Positions 44,521-52,492 are shown, numbered from the stretch's first letter. The stretch is 57,428 nt of DNA from an uncultured Lachnospiraceae bacterium (GCA_902760755.1 CACWHK010000007.1:1-57428), one strand, 5' to 3'. Notes: generated by a model not told the origin, from the letters alone. Numbers and translations are program-made.

Positions 44521-46144
44521 AGGTACCCTCCTGATCCGGCCTTGTGCTGATCCTTCCGTCTGTGCAGGAAAGGATGGTTGCTGCCCGGTATTCTTCCTTC
44601 GTCTCCGGATGATCCCTCCGAATATGTGCGCCGCGGGTTTCCTTCCTGCTCTCTGCAGCAGTAAGGGTAGCCTTGGCCAGCGTCAGGATTCCTTTGATGC
44701 TGTAATTGAAGTAAGGCAGCTCCGAGGCGTCAAAGCGCAGCTTGTCCGCAGTGTCCAGCATGAAGGATACTTCATCGATCCCCTGCTTCAGTTCTGCCTC
44801 TTCACGGACGATTCCCAGCCGGTCATGCATCAGCTCGGCCAGAAGCTTTCTTACATGCATGACGGAGAACCCCTTCTCTATGGCATATCCGGCTTCCAGC
44901 TTCTTCTGATCCTCTGCCAGAGAAGCCGAAAGGTCGGGAGCCCCCGGACTTCCTTCTGCTTCCGCGATGGAGCGGGCTGCGATCCTTCCGCTATATATAG
45001 CGGCGAGAAGTGAATTTCCGCCCAGACGGTTGGCTCCGTGGTACATGGAGGCGCATTCGCCCACAGCATAAAGATTCCTTATATTTGTTTCGTGGTTCAG
45101 CTTCACGGCCAGTCCGCCCATAAAGAAATGCACGGACGGTTCCACCGGAATTCTTTCCTTTGAAATGTCGATCCCGCGGTATTTCATGCAGAGATCGTAG
45201 ATCTCGGGGATCCGTTCCAGGATCTTCTTTTTTCCGAGAAATGTCACATCCAGGAATACGGGCCGTTTCAACTCGTACATCGTTCTGGAAACCACATCAC
45301 GGGGCATGAGGTTGCCCGCTTCCCCGTACAGATCCTCCATGAAGTAGATGCGTTTCCCGCCATCTTCATAATACAGCCGTCCGCCTTCACCCCGGGCAGC
45401 CTCCGAGATCAGCATCTTCTTCTGTCCCGTGAGGATCGTGGTGGGGTGATACTGGATGAATTCCAGATTCTTCAGTTCCGCACCCTGAAGGAAGAGCATC
45501 CCGGCCGTATAGCCGTCGCATTGGGTGGAACCGGTGGTTTTTCCGAAAAGTGCATTCTGTCCGCCGGTGGCTATCACAACCGCATCTGCGGTTATATCCT
45601 CCAGCTTCCGTGTTCCTTCGTTGAAAAGTCTTGCACCGTAACAGATCCCATCGCGGATCAAAGCAGAGTGGAAATCTGTCCAGAGAAGTCGTTTGATCAA
45701 TCCCTGTCCCTCATAACGCCGGGCTTCCATGACGAGGGCGGTTACGATCTGCTTCCCTGTGGAGGCACCGCAATAACAGGTGCGCCTGTGGGACTGACCG
45801 CCAAAGGCCCGCTGATCGATCTTACCTTCCTTCGTCCGCGTGAATACCGTGCCAAGGTGCTCCAGCCATTCCAGAATCTCAGGAGCGGCCGTGCAGAGCC
45901 CGGTTACAGCTTTTTTGCCTGCCAGATAACATCCGCCCTTCAGTGTATCCTCGATGTGGGATTCTATGGAATCCTGCTCATTTTTATGATCCAGTGCAGC
46001 ATTGATACCGCCTGCCGCCAGAACGGACTGGGCCCGTTCAGAGGGGAAGGGGGAAACCAGAAAAACCTCTATTCCTTTGGAAGCGCACTCGATGGCCGTG
46101 GTCAGGCCGGAAATCCCGCTTCCGATCACCAAAACCTTTTTCAT
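44510..46144 (-). CDS. Fumarate reductase/succinate dehydrogenase flavoprotein subunit
   Basis: The 544-residue subunit A has the FAD-binding VLVIGSGISGLTTA (4-17) and YHPTT, ARGEGGR and NRLGGNSL around the active site. At the place where SdhA/FrdA normally have the His carrying covalent FAD (RSHT in E. coli FrdA), the sequence is RAQS (37-40), so FAD is probably bound without the covalent bond, as in L-aspartate oxidase. The gene lies between a membrane cytochrome subunit and an iron-sulfur subunit, which argues against plain NadB. The frd or sdh direction of use is not readable; fumarate reduction fits an anaerobe. Confidence 0.9.
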   Translation of the reverse strand: MKKVLVIGSGISGLTTAIECASKGIEVFLVSPFPSERAQSVLAAGGINAALDHKNEQDSIESHIEDTLKGGCYLAGKKAVTGLCTAAPEILEWLEHLGTVFTRTKEGKIDQRAFGGQSHRRTCYCGASTGKQIVTALVMEARRYEGQGLIKRLLWTDFHSALIRDGICYGARLFNEGTRKLEDITADAVVIATGGQNALFGKTTGSTQCDGYTAGMLFLQGAELKNLEFIQYHPTTILTGQKKMLISEAARGEGGRLYYEDGGKRIYFMEDLYGEAGNLMPRDVVSRTMYELKRPVFLDVTFLGKKKILERIPEIYDLCMKYRGIDISKERIPVEPSVHFFMGGLAVKLNHETNIRNLYAVGECASMYHGANRLGGNSLLAAIYSGRIAARSIAEAEGSPGAPDLSASLAEDQKKLEAGYAIEKGFSVMHVRKLLAELMHDRLGIVREEAELKQGIDEVSFMLDTADKLRFDASELPYFNYSIKGILTLAKATLTAAESRKETRGAHIRRDHPETKEEYRAATILSCTDGRISTRPDQEGTYES

Positions 46145-46216
46145 ACTTGTCTCCTTCAGAATTCAGGTGATTGTTCAACAGTTCACGACAATCAATTCGC
46201 CTTGCTTTGTTTGCTT

Positions 46217-46783
46217 TCATGGGGTGCTGAAGAGATATAGCTTCGCATATGCATATGTGATCAAAATGGATGCTGCGATAAAGAGAAGTCCCAGGACAAT
46301 CCACAGGATTCTATCCAGCCGCCTCTGGGTTTTTCTTGATGAAAGTGCACCCAGAGTGATCAGGGCCCGTGAGAAGGACAGGGCGATATGCAGGAGTACG
46401 GTTCCGTAGCAAAGGATCGCAGCCGTAACATTCAGGATAAAGAACCACAGGCTCCCGTCCTGACGGGCGAGGAGCTTTTCTGCGAGACCAACATGAAAGA
46501 ACAGAAGCAGGATCATCAGAAACCCGCTGATCCGTTGAAGAAGAGTGGACATGTTCTCCCGCGGGTACGGGCTGATCCTTTTCCCTTCATGCGATATGAA
46601 GATCATATAACAGCTGATCAGAATATGTAGGATAGCAATTGCGCCGCATATTTTCGCTATGATCTGAAGATGGGTCCAAACATCTCCGCCGACAACCACA
46701 TAGCAGACTTCCGTCACCACATGCGTGAGACAGACGGCGGAAAGCAGAAGCCCAAGAACGGCATTTATCTTTTTCAGTCCCAT
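46217..46783 (-). CDS. Fumarate reductase/succinate dehydrogenase cytochrome b membrane subunit
   Basis: The 188-residue protein has five membrane helices, as in di-haem B-type subunits C. A histidine falls in each of the first four helices (His21, 53, 97, 132), suiting two bis-His b haems. QRISGFLM before helix 3 is typical. The start at 46783 is supported by AAAGGAGGAG. First gene of the operon, followed by A and B subunits. It would anchor the complex and pass electrons from menaquinol. Confidence 0.83.
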   Translation of the reverse strand: MGLKKINAVLGLLLSAVCLTHVVTEVCYVVVGGDVWTHLQIIAKICGAIAILHILISCYMIFISHEGKRISPYPRENMSTLLQRISGFLMILLLFFHVGLAEKLLARQDGSLWFFILNVTAAILCYGTVLLHIALSFSRALITLGALSSRKTQRRLDRILWIVLGLLFIAASILITYAYAKLYLFSTP

Positions 46784-46816
46784 AGGCTGCTTGACTCCTC
46801 CTTTAGGTATAGATAA

Positions 46817-46843
46817 ATTATACCAGTTTTTCCGGATTGACAA
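46817..46843 (-). promoter_or_regulatory. Promoter of the fumarate reductase operon
   Basis: On the minus strand TTGTCA (46838-46843), 15-bp spacer and TGG-TATAAT (46817-46822, with extended -10 TGn). The -35 occupies nearly the same bases as the -35 of the divergent tetR promoter. Confidence 0.65.
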
Positions 46844-46865
46844 AAGGGAAAAGTGATGTTAAAAT
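46837..46865 (+). promoter_or_regulatory. Promoter of the tetR gene divergent from frd
   Basis: TTGACA (46837-46842), 17-bp spacer, TAAAAT (46860-46865). The first operator-like palindrome overlaps the last base of the -10. Confidence 0.8.
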
Positions 46866-46895
46866 GACGCCAAGTCACTAAATGACGCGAAGTCA
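46865..46895. promoter_or_regulatory. Twin palindromic operator, TGAC-N5-GTCA
   Basis: TGACGCCAAGTCA (46865-46877) and TGACGCGAAGTCA (46883-46895) are two near-identical palindromes 18 bp apart. They cover the transcription start of the tetR gene and lie just behind the frd promoter. The arrangement is that of an autoregulatory TetR operator. Confidence 0.75.
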
Positions 46896-46926
46896 TTTTA
46901 TGTGTACAATTGAGAGGATAGACGCT

Positions 46927-47595
46927 ATGCCAAAGGTCAGTGAAGAGTATTATGAGAAGAAGCGGTGTGAGATCATCGATGCAGCTTACCGTGTGTGCGT
47001 CCGGAAGCCGATCTCATCCGTGGAAATGAAGGATATCATTGCGGAGACCGGATATTCCCACGGCGCTATCTACCGGTATTACAAGGATCTGGACGAGGTG
47101 CTTCATGATCTGGTGATCCGGGTGAATTCCGAGAATCGGGTCGATGAGAAGCTGGATCAGATCCTGAAGAAAGCGGGTACGAAGAACTGGAAGGCCGGCG
47201 TCCGAAAGACCTGTGAGATGCTGGCGGATCACCTTACGGAAATGGGAACGGATCTTCTGAAGCTGTCCATTTACAGTGATGTGCTGGCCATGAGCGATCC
47301 GGAACGGGTCAGCCGGATCACGGAGAAGCTGGGTTTAGATGAGCAGAGTCCGCTGATCTCTGTTGCGGCTGCCATGGGAGCTTACTTTACGAGGGTGATC
47401 AGGGAACAGAAGCTAAGGCCCATGAAATCTGTGGAGGAGATCCTCCAGTTTATGATCGCAACCTATCACGGGATCATAAACGGATACGTGCTTTCGGAAT
47501 GCTTCCGGGGAGAAACGGTGAAAGGGAAGTATGACCCGAAGACCATGTTTTCCTGTCTCGCGGAATCGGTAATATTGATGATGGACCGTGCGTAG
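46927..47595 (+). CDS. TetR/AcrR-family regulator, probable regulator of the frd operon
   Basis: The 222-residue protein has an N-terminal HTH (~10-56; SSVEMKDIIAETGYSHGAIY) and a larger helical ligand-binding/dimer domain. The start at 46927 has GAGAGGA upstream; an in-frame ATG at 46882 lies inside the operator. It is divergent from the fumarate reductase operon, with twin palindromes between them, so autoregulation and control of frd are inferred. Ligand unknown. Confidence 0.88.
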   Translation: MPKVSEEYYEKKRCEIIDAAYRVCVRKPISSVEMKDIIAETGYSHGAIYRYYKDLDEVLHDLVIRVNSENRVDEKLDQILKKAGTKNWKAGVRKTCEMLADHLTEMGTDLLKLSIYSDVLAMSDPERVSRITEKLGLDEQSPLISVAAAMGAYFTRVIREQKLRPMKSVEEILQFMIATYHGIINGYVLSECFRGETVKGKYDPKTMFSCLAESVILMMDRA

Positions 47596-47608
47596 CATGA
47601 CAAGCCCA

Positions 47609-47641
47609 TGCTATTCTGAGCCTGCAGGGCGAAGAATCCCC
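47609..47641. repeat. Dispersed palindromic repeat, variant copy with GCCTGCAGGGC centre
   Basis: ATGCTATTCTGAG and CGAAGAATCCCC flank a different central hairpin, CCTGCAGG. The outer ATTCT/AGAAT arms are kept. Confidence 0.7.
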
Positions 47642-47681
47642 CGGACTTTGCCTCAGGATATAATGAGAAAGAAGGTATAAG

Positions 47682-48434
47682 ATGAGAATTCATACATTCG
47701 GAGATAAGACGAAGCAACCGGTGATGCTGATCCATGGTATGCTGAACCCGTGGCAGATCTGGGAGACGGCCATCGAGGTTTTTTCAAAAGAATACTATGT
47801 GATCGTTCCGGAACTGGATGCGCACACGGAAGAGGAGACAACCACGTTCCAATCCATTGAGAAGGAGGCGGAGGAACTAAGGCGATATCTCATGGAGAAT
47901 ACCGGCGGACACCTCTTCCTTCTCGGAGGGCTTTCCATGGGAGGACGTATCGCGGCTACACTGGCCGGACTTCCGGGGATCCGTGTGGAGAATCTGGTTC
48001 TGGACGGAGCACCGCTTCTTAAGGTATCGAAGCTGATGGTTGGGTTCATGAGGAAAGCCTATGTCGGGATCATCCGCAAATCCAGGAGGAGAGATCCCAA
48101 GGTGCTGGCATCAGCGAAGCGGGATTTCCTGCCGGAGAAGTACATTCCTGATTATCTGAAGGTTGCAGACCATATGGAAGAGGAATCGATACGGAACATC
48201 CTGGACAGCGTGTTCAGTGCATTTGCATATAAGAAGTATAGCGAAGACTGCAGAATCCTCTTTCTGCACGGGACGAAGGGAAATGAATCCGTATCCAAAA
48301 AGGCTGCGGTAAAGATGAAGAGTATCAACCCGCAGACCGAGATCATGTGTTTTGAAGGCTATGCGCACGCACAGCTGGCCAGCTTTGAGCAGGAAAAATG
48401 GGTTACTACAGTAAGCGAATGGTTATCAAAATAA
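47682..48434 (+). CDS. Alpha/beta hydrolase
   Basis: The 250-residue protein has the oxyanion segment LIHGM (17-20 region), the nucleophile elbow GLSMGG (Ser85) and a late catalytic His in GYAHAQL. There is no signal peptide, so it is probably a cytoplasmic esterase or thioesterase. GAAGGTATAAG precedes the ATG. A TATAAT at 47659-47664 is too near the start codon to be sure of. Confidence 0.85.
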   Translation: MRIHTFGDKTKQPVMLIHGMLNPWQIWETAIEVFSKEYYVIVPELDAHTEEETTTFQSIEKEAEELRRYLMENTGGHLFLLGGLSMGGRIAATLAGLPGIRVENLVLDGAPLLKVSKLMVGFMRKAYVGIIRKSRRRDPKVLASAKRDFLPEKYIPDYLKVADHMEEESIRNILDSVFSAFAYKKYSEDCRILFLHGTKGNESVSKKAAVKMKSINPQTEIMCFEGYAHAQLASFEQEKWVTTVSEWLSK

Positions 48435-48522
48435 GAGCTTTTCTTGGCCGGTACATGTGGTAAGGAAGAAACTATTATGAGTTGGTTTGACCAAGATAGT
48501 AAAAATCAAAGGAGATTGATCA

Positions 48523-48981
48523 TTGATAGTAATCGTTAATGACGCAGAAAAAAAGAAACGGATCGCACGAACCATACTGGAAGCCCTTCCGGAATGGTTT
48601 GAAGTGGAAGCAAGCCGGGAGCAGTATATCGCGGAGAGCCCGGACCGGATCATGGTGGCATCCTTTGACGGGGATACGCCCACAGGATTCCTTAATCTGA
48701 AAGAGACGGGGAAGGAGACGGTGGAGATCGCAGTGATGGGAGTCCGGAAGGAGTACCACCGTCACGGTTTGGGAAGACAGCTTTTCGAGAAGGCAAAGGA
48801 GATCGCAAGAGACCAGGGCTATTCCTTTATGCAGGTGAAGACTGTGAAGATGGGAATGTATGAGGATTACGACCGGACCAACCGGTTTTATCTCAGCCTC
48901 GGCTTCAAGGAGTTCGAAGTGTTCCCGGAGCTCTGGGACGAGGCAAACCCCTGCCAGATCTATGTGATGACCACGGACTGA
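48523..48981 (+). CDS. GNAT-family N-acetyltransferase (TTG start)
   Basis: The 152-residue GNAT protein has VRKEYHRHGLGRQLFEKA as its acetyl-CoA loop (~74-91) and a C-terminal NRFYLSLGFKEFEV. The TTG at 48523 is chosen because GGAG lies eight bases upstream and no ATG is near. A 20-codon frame with ATG at 48477 ends at 48539, overlapping the start, and could couple translation. Substrate unknown. Confidence 0.82.
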   Translation: MIVIVNDAEKKKRIARTILEALPEWFEVEASREQYIAESPDRIMVASFDGDTPTGFLNLKETGKETVEIAVMGVRKEYHRHGLGRQLFEKAKEIARDQGYSFMQVKTVKMGMYEDYDRTNRFYLSLGFKEFEVFPELWDEANPCQIYVMTTD

Positions 48982-49029
48982 GTAGATTATCAAAATGAGG
49001 CACGAGTAAACTGAGGGCTGTAGTCTGAT

Positions 49030-49097
49030 AGCCACAATGTCGTTAAGACATGAAAAAATCATGTCATTCTGAGGAGCGTAGCGACGAAGAATCCCTT
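49030..49097. repeat. Dispersed palindromic repeat, full-length copy A
   Basis: This 68-base unit ends TGTCATTCTGAGGAGC-GTAG-CGACGAAGAATCCCTT. It matches 50113-50180 at most positions, including the upstream ATGTNGTTAAGACA part. Downstream, AAGCTTCGTTGTTGCGCTCCTC can fold back on GAGGAGCG. It fills much of the 296-base gap 48982-49277. Confidence 0.85.
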
Positions 49098-49178
49098 CGA
49101 AGAGAAGAAAGCTTCGTTGTTGCGCTCCTCTTGATTTCAGACCATCCTTCGTATGTAACATTGTGCTTAAATTTGTTC

Positions 49179-49207
49179 TTGCAGTTTGCGGATTGATTGT
49201 GTATAAT
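49179..49207 (+). promoter_or_regulatory. Promoter of the membrane alpha/beta hydrolase gene
   Basis: TTGCAG (49179-49184), 17-bp spacer, TATAAT (49202-49207). Confidence 0.75.
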
Positions 49208-49208
49208 A

Positions 49209-49225
49209 TATCAAAAAGATATATC
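49209..49225. promoter_or_regulatory. Operator-like site shared with the padR promoter
   Basis: TATCAAAAAGATATATC lies two bases after the -10 and matches 51520-51536 at 16 of 17 positions. It contains the palindrome GATATATC. Position over the transcription start suggests repression. Confidence 0.6.
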
Positions 49226-49277
49226 AAACAGAGGCAAAAACAGATAGATAGAGTTGCTACAGATGTGAGGTTATGGC

Positions 49278-50078
49278 ATGAAAAAGAAGGAGACCGGCAA
49301 AGTGAGCATATGGTACATTATTCTGAAAATCGTGATGATCGTGCTGATCGTATTCTTTCTTACGGATGCGGTTATGCAGTTTATATCCTACAGGTTCTAT
49401 AAGGGGAACTGGAGGAAGGATGAGGTGGCGTATCAACCTGAGAAAATCGAGTATAACGAAGAACTGACCGGCTATGGCTACAATCTGGAGAAGGAGTCGG
49501 ACAGGATCGTTCTTTTCTTCGGTGGTTCCATGTATATCGCATATAATACGGTGGGAATGTACGGAGGAAAGTTCGACTGTCCTTTCCTTTCCGTGGATTA
49601 CTATGGTTCCCAGGACAGCAAAGGGAAAATGAATTTGAGGACCATGCAGAAGTCGGCAGAAGATCTCTATGATTATGCCGTGGCAAAGTACCCGGGAAAG
49701 GATGTCTACATCATTGGCCACAGCTACGGATGCGGCATGGCGGCATATCTGGCCAGCGTAAGGGAGTGTAAGCATCTCTTCCTGGCTTCCGGCTACCGGA
49801 CCAGCGCGGATATGTACAATAAGATCATTCCCATTTTCTGGGGACCGCTTACAGTCTTTATCAAGAATAACGTCCGGGTGGATCTCTATGCGGAAAGCAC
49901 CACCTGCCCGGTGACAGTGATCGGTTCAGATGCGGATACAACCCTGGATGACAAGCTGCAGCAGAAACTGGCGGACTGCTATAAGGATGCGGATTGCAAG
50001 ATATTTCACGGGATATCCCATGAGGATTATTTCACCACGGAGGAAGTGGTGGAATATGTGAGAGGAATCATGGATTAA
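49278..50078 (+). CDS. Membrane-anchored alpha/beta hydrolase
   Basis: The 266-residue protein has an N-terminal membrane helix (~11-32), then a hydrolase domain with nucleophile elbow GHSYGCG (Ser149), a likely acid in GSDADT and the catalytic His in GISHEDYF. The active domain is probably outside the cell. GAGG lies eight bases before the ATG. A PadR-like site overlaps its promoter. Confidence 0.82.
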   Translation: MKKKETGKVSIWYIILKIVMIVLIVFFLTDAVMQFISYRFYKGNWRKDEVAYQPEKIEYNEELTGYGYNLEKESDRIVLFFGGSMYIAYNTVGMYGGKFDCPFLSVDYYGSQDSKGKMNLRTMQKSAEDLYDYAVAKYPGKDVYIIGHSYGCGMAAYLASVRECKHLFLASGYRTSADMYNKIIPIFWGPLTVFIKNNVRVDLYAESTTCPVTVIGSDADTTLDDKLQQKLADCYKDADCKIFHGISHEDYFTTEEVVEYVRGIMD

Positions 50079-50112
50079 AATGAGTATTGCTAAATTCAGG
50101 CTGGTTCTCGTT

Positions 50113-50180
50113 GGCTACCATGTTGTTAAGACAAGAAAAAGGTCTGTCATTCTGAGGAGCGTAGCGACGAAGAATCCCTT
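50113..50180. repeat. Dispersed palindromic repeat, full-length copy B
   Basis: A 68-base unit matching 49030-49097 without gaps. It lies directly between the hydrolase stop and the stop of the leftward HXXEE gene. Confidence 0.85.
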
Positions 50181-50187
50181 GATTTTG

Positions 50188-50730
50188 TTAGGAGAGTCTT
50201 TGGCTCGATTCTCTAGCCTGCAGGAATCTCTGGAATCGCCAGCCTGCCATGTGGGCAAGCTTCAGATTCACGGCAACACCCAATACGCCGGTGATGATAC
50301 CGATAATCGAAGAAGCACCCATCGGTATAAGTGGCACGGATCTTACGATCAGGTAGATACTTGGCGGGATCGAGAGAATACTGGTATACAGGGCAGGGAT
50401 ATATCTACGGATCAGCAGGGCCTGCGCTATATGGATGAAGAGGTGTAGGGTGAAGCCCAGCAGCCCGCCGAACCAGAGCCCAAGAAGGACCGGACTCATG
50501 GTAAGGTCCGCAAGCAGACAAATGATGATCAGAAGGATCAGTTCCTCGTAAACTGCCATCGCCATACCGGCGGTGGTTATTTCTTTGTACGGGGCAAGGA
50601 TTCTTGTTGCGGAAGGAAAGCGCTCTATGATCCGGTCATAGTTTCGCCGGATCCAGCTTGTGATCCCGACCACCTCCTCCATGTCGTGGAAGATGAAGAT
50701 AACTACCAAAAGCCAGATGTATTTATCCAT
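50188..50730 (-). CDS. HXXEE-domain membrane protein
   Basis: The 180-residue protein has about five membrane helices. The family-defining H-x-x-E-E appears as FHDMEEV (His15, Glu18, Glu19), with further His in LHLFIHIAQ. The motif suggests metal binding, but no function is established. The start at 50730 follows AAAGGACGG; an ATG at 50757 is upstream of that site. It is divergent from a TetR gene and likely its target. Confidence 0.8.
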   Translation of the reverse strand: MDKYIWLLVVIFIFHDMEEVVGITSWIRRNYDRIIERFPSATRILAPYKEITTAGMAMAVYEELILLIIICLLADLTMSPVLLGLWFGGLLGFTLHLFIHIAQALLIRRYIPALYTSILSIPPSIYLIVRSVPLIPMGASSIIGIITGVLGVAVNLKLAHMAGWRFQRFLQARESSQRLS

Positions 50731-50748
50731 AGATTCCGTCCTTTCGAT

Positions 50749-50877
50749 AAGTGACACTTTCTTACTTTACAAAAGTGACACATGTGTGTATCTTATAATC
50801 AAATGGTAATATCAAAGAAATCGCTTGTCAATGCAGTGAGAGTAAGATACACAATCTTTGCTGACTGTGTCACTTTT
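50749..50877. promoter_or_regulatory. Divergent control region with nested inverted repeats
   Basis: AAAAGTGACACA (50771-50782) and TGTGTCACTTTT (50866-50877) are perfect reverse complements. Inside them TGTGTATCTTA (50785-50795) and TAAGATACACA (50843-50853) are too. A third AAGTGACAC lies at 50749-50757. These are likely binding sites for the adjacent TetR protein. I could not place both promoters with confidence; TTGTCA at 50825-50830 is a candidate -35 for tetR. Confidence 0.6.
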
Positions 50878-50893
50878 GGAGGAAAAATACAAT

Positions 50894-51448
50894 ATGAATG
50901 AGTCCCGAAATCCGTCGGCCGTACGGTCGAAACAACAGATCATAGACGCACTTCTCGCTTTGATGGAAAAGTATCCGTACAGTGAAATCAGCGTGAAGCA
51001 GATCGTTCTGGAAACGGATCTGGTCCGCAAGACCTTTTACCGCAATTTCTCTTCGAAGGATGATGTGCTGAATGCATACATCAACCAGGAAATCTACGCA
51101 TATACGCAGGCATTGTTGGAGAAGCCGGAGGAACCGCTGGCGGTGATCTTCGACTTCTGTGAGAAGAACCGGAAGCTGCTTTCGCTTCTACATAGGAACA
51201 ATATGCTGTATCTGTTACTTCTCCAATTGAATGAGGTGATCCCGGTGATCAATGATACGACCGACATGGAGAAGAATCCGTTCAAGCTTCTGATCGGAGA
51301 ACTGGAGCCGGATTACCTGATCGCATTTAATGTGGGTGCGATCTGGAACGTGATCTTCAAATGGGTGGACCGCGGAATGACGGAACCGCTGGAGGATGTG
51401 AAGGCGGTGCTGGGGCAGTATATCGCAAGACTTAACCCACCACGGTAA
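50894..51448 (+). CDS. TetR-family regulator adjacent to the HXXEE gene
   Basis: The 184-residue protein has an N-terminal HTH (~14-58; SEISVKQIVLETDLVRKTFY) and a short C-terminal helical domain as in the DhaS-like TetR group. GGAGG lies 11 bases before the ATG at 50894. Divergent from the HXXEE gene across nested inverted repeats. Confidence 0.87.
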   Translation: MNESRNPSAVRSKQQIIDALLALMEKYPYSEISVKQIVLETDLVRKTFYRNFSSKDDVLNAYINQEIYAYTQALLEKPEEPLAVIFDFCEKNRKLLSLLHRNNMLYLLLLQLNEVIPVINDTTDMEKNPFKLLIGELEPDYLIAFNVGAIWNVIFKWVDRGMTEPLEDVKAVLGQYIARLNPPR

Positions 51449-51487
51449 AGGAAAAAAACAAAATGTTATCTTTAGTAGTTAACTGGG

Positions 51488-51516
51488 TTGACAGGGATTA
51501 AAAATGGGATGATAAT
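51488..51516 (+). promoter_or_regulatory. Promoter of padR
   Basis: TTGACA (51488-51493), 17-bp spacer, GATAAT (51511-51516). Confidence 0.78.
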
Positions 51517-51519
51517 TTG

Positions 51520-51536
51520 TATCAAAAGGATATATC
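51520..51536. promoter_or_regulatory. Operator-like site at the padR promoter
   Basis: TATCAAAAGGATATATC lies four bases after the -10 and differs at one base from the site at 49209-49225. Probably the PadR protein's own operator. Confidence 0.62.
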
Positions 51537-51561
51537 GGATTAAGGATATGGAGGAACGCGT

Positions 51562-52131
51562 ATGGCAAGAGAGAGAAAGATCGATATGGTTATCCTGGGT
51601 CTCCTCAGTCATGAAGATCTGACCGGATATGATATCAAGAAGCGGATCGACGGAGCCATCAGCTTCTTCTGGAAGGGAAGCTTCGGAAACATCTATCCGG
51701 CGCTGAAGGATATGGAGAATCAGAAACTGATCGAAAAGCACGATACTTCCGTGGGTGGCAGAGAGAGGATCACCTACCATATCACCGGGGATGGGAAGGC
51801 AGCACTAACGAAGTGGCTTAAGGACGAGCATGCCGGGAATGAGCTCCGGTATGAAACTCTGCTGAAGCTCTTCTTCGGCGGAGCGGAGAAGAAGGAAGTG
51901 ACGCTCCACAACATCGAGGTATTTGAGGCAGAGATCCGTCGGGAACTGAAGATCCTGAAAACCTATGGAGAGAACCTGAAGCAGCGGCTGGAGGTGGAGG
52001 ATCACCTGTATTACTACCTTGCGGTATCCTTCGGGATCGACACCTATGAGGCTTATCTGAAATGGTGCGCAAAGGCAAAGAGGACGCTGAAGGGATACGG
52101 TAGTAAATCTGCAGAACAGGGCATATTGTAA
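51562..52131 (+). CDS. PadR-family transcriptional regulator
   Basis: The 189-residue protein has a winged-helix PadR domain (~8-85; ILGLLSHEDLTGYDIKK, and a wing around GRERITYHIT). A C-terminal helical Vir_act_alpha_C-type domain for dimerisation follows. TGGAGG precedes the ATG. The site at 51520 suggests autoregulation, and the near-identical site at 49209 suggests that it also controls the membrane hydrolase. Confidence 0.92.
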   Translation: MARERKIDMVILGLLSHEDLTGYDIKKRIDGAISFFWKGSFGNIYPALKDMENQKLIEKHDTSVGGRERITYHITGDGKAALTKWLKDEHAGNELRYETLLKLFFGGAEKKEVTLHNIEVFEAEIRRELKILKTYGENLKQRLEVEDHLYYYLAVSFGIDTYEAYLKWCAKAKRTLKGYGSKSAEQGIL

Positions 52132-52197
52132 TCATTGCATGGAATGATAATCTTAGGGTTTCCAGCCCAATATCATCATATAATATCATAAATTGGC

Positions 52198-52227
52198 TTG
52201 ACATAGCCGTACGGCGATAATTATAAT
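52198..52227 (+). promoter_or_regulatory. Promoter of the hipBA-type pair
   Basis: TTGACA (52198-52203), 18-bp spacer, TATAAT (52222-52227), both hexamers perfect. Confidence 0.82.
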
Positions 52228-52256
52228 GAAATTCAGGAATAACGTCGTACGGCTAT
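52203..52256. promoter_or_regulatory. Paired palindromic operators at the hipBA promoter
   Basis: ATAGCCGTACG (52203-52213) and CGTACGGCTAT (52246-52256) are perfect reverse complements. The first lies inside the spacer as the palindrome GCCGTACGGC (52206-52215). The centres are about 38 bp apart, flanking the -10 and the start. This fits cooperative repression by a HipB-like dimer pair. Confidence 0.7.
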
Positions 52257-52277
52257 TTTAAGAGAGGGTGCTACTTC

Positions 52278-52490
52278 ATGAAGATCAATAATGCAAAGGC
52301 ATTTGGCGAAATGATTAAGCTGAAAAGAAAGAAACTGGGCTATACACAGAAATATATCTGTGAGGTAAGCGGAATCAGCGCCAGTTATATTTCTGACCTT
52401 GAAAATGGAAAGAGTACCATAGAACTGGGGAAAGCAATCTATCTTGCGAATCTGCTGGGGATCGATGTGGAGCTGAAGGAAAGGGGATAG
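52278..52490 (+). CDS. HipB-like XRE-family antitoxin/regulator
   Basis: The 70-residue protein consists of one Cro/CI-type HTH (YTQKYICEVSGISASYISD...). GAGAGGGTG precedes the ATG. It ends two bases before the HipA-like gene. It should bind the palindromes at 52203-52256 and neutralise or co-repress with the kinase. Confidence 0.88.
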   Translation: MKINNAKAFGEMIKLKRKKLGYTQKYICEVSGISASYISDLENGKSTIELGKAIYLANLLGIDVELKERG

Positions 52491-52492
52491 TT

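Noticed and set aside
44510-46144. L-aspartate oxidase (NadB) as the identity of the flavoprotein
   Set aside because: The missing flavin-His is NadB-like, but the gene is co-transcribed with an iron-sulfur subunit and a five-helix cytochrome b subunit, which indicates the succinate/fumarate complex.
48477-48539. A 20-codon upstream frame before the GNAT gene at 48523
   Set aside because: It could be a coupling leader but has only a weak AAGGA site and no other support; kept as a note, not as a gene.
50080-50448. A 122-codon frame starting ATG after the hydrolase stop
   Set aside because: It runs through the dispersed repeat and then antisense through the HXXEE gene; no family features.
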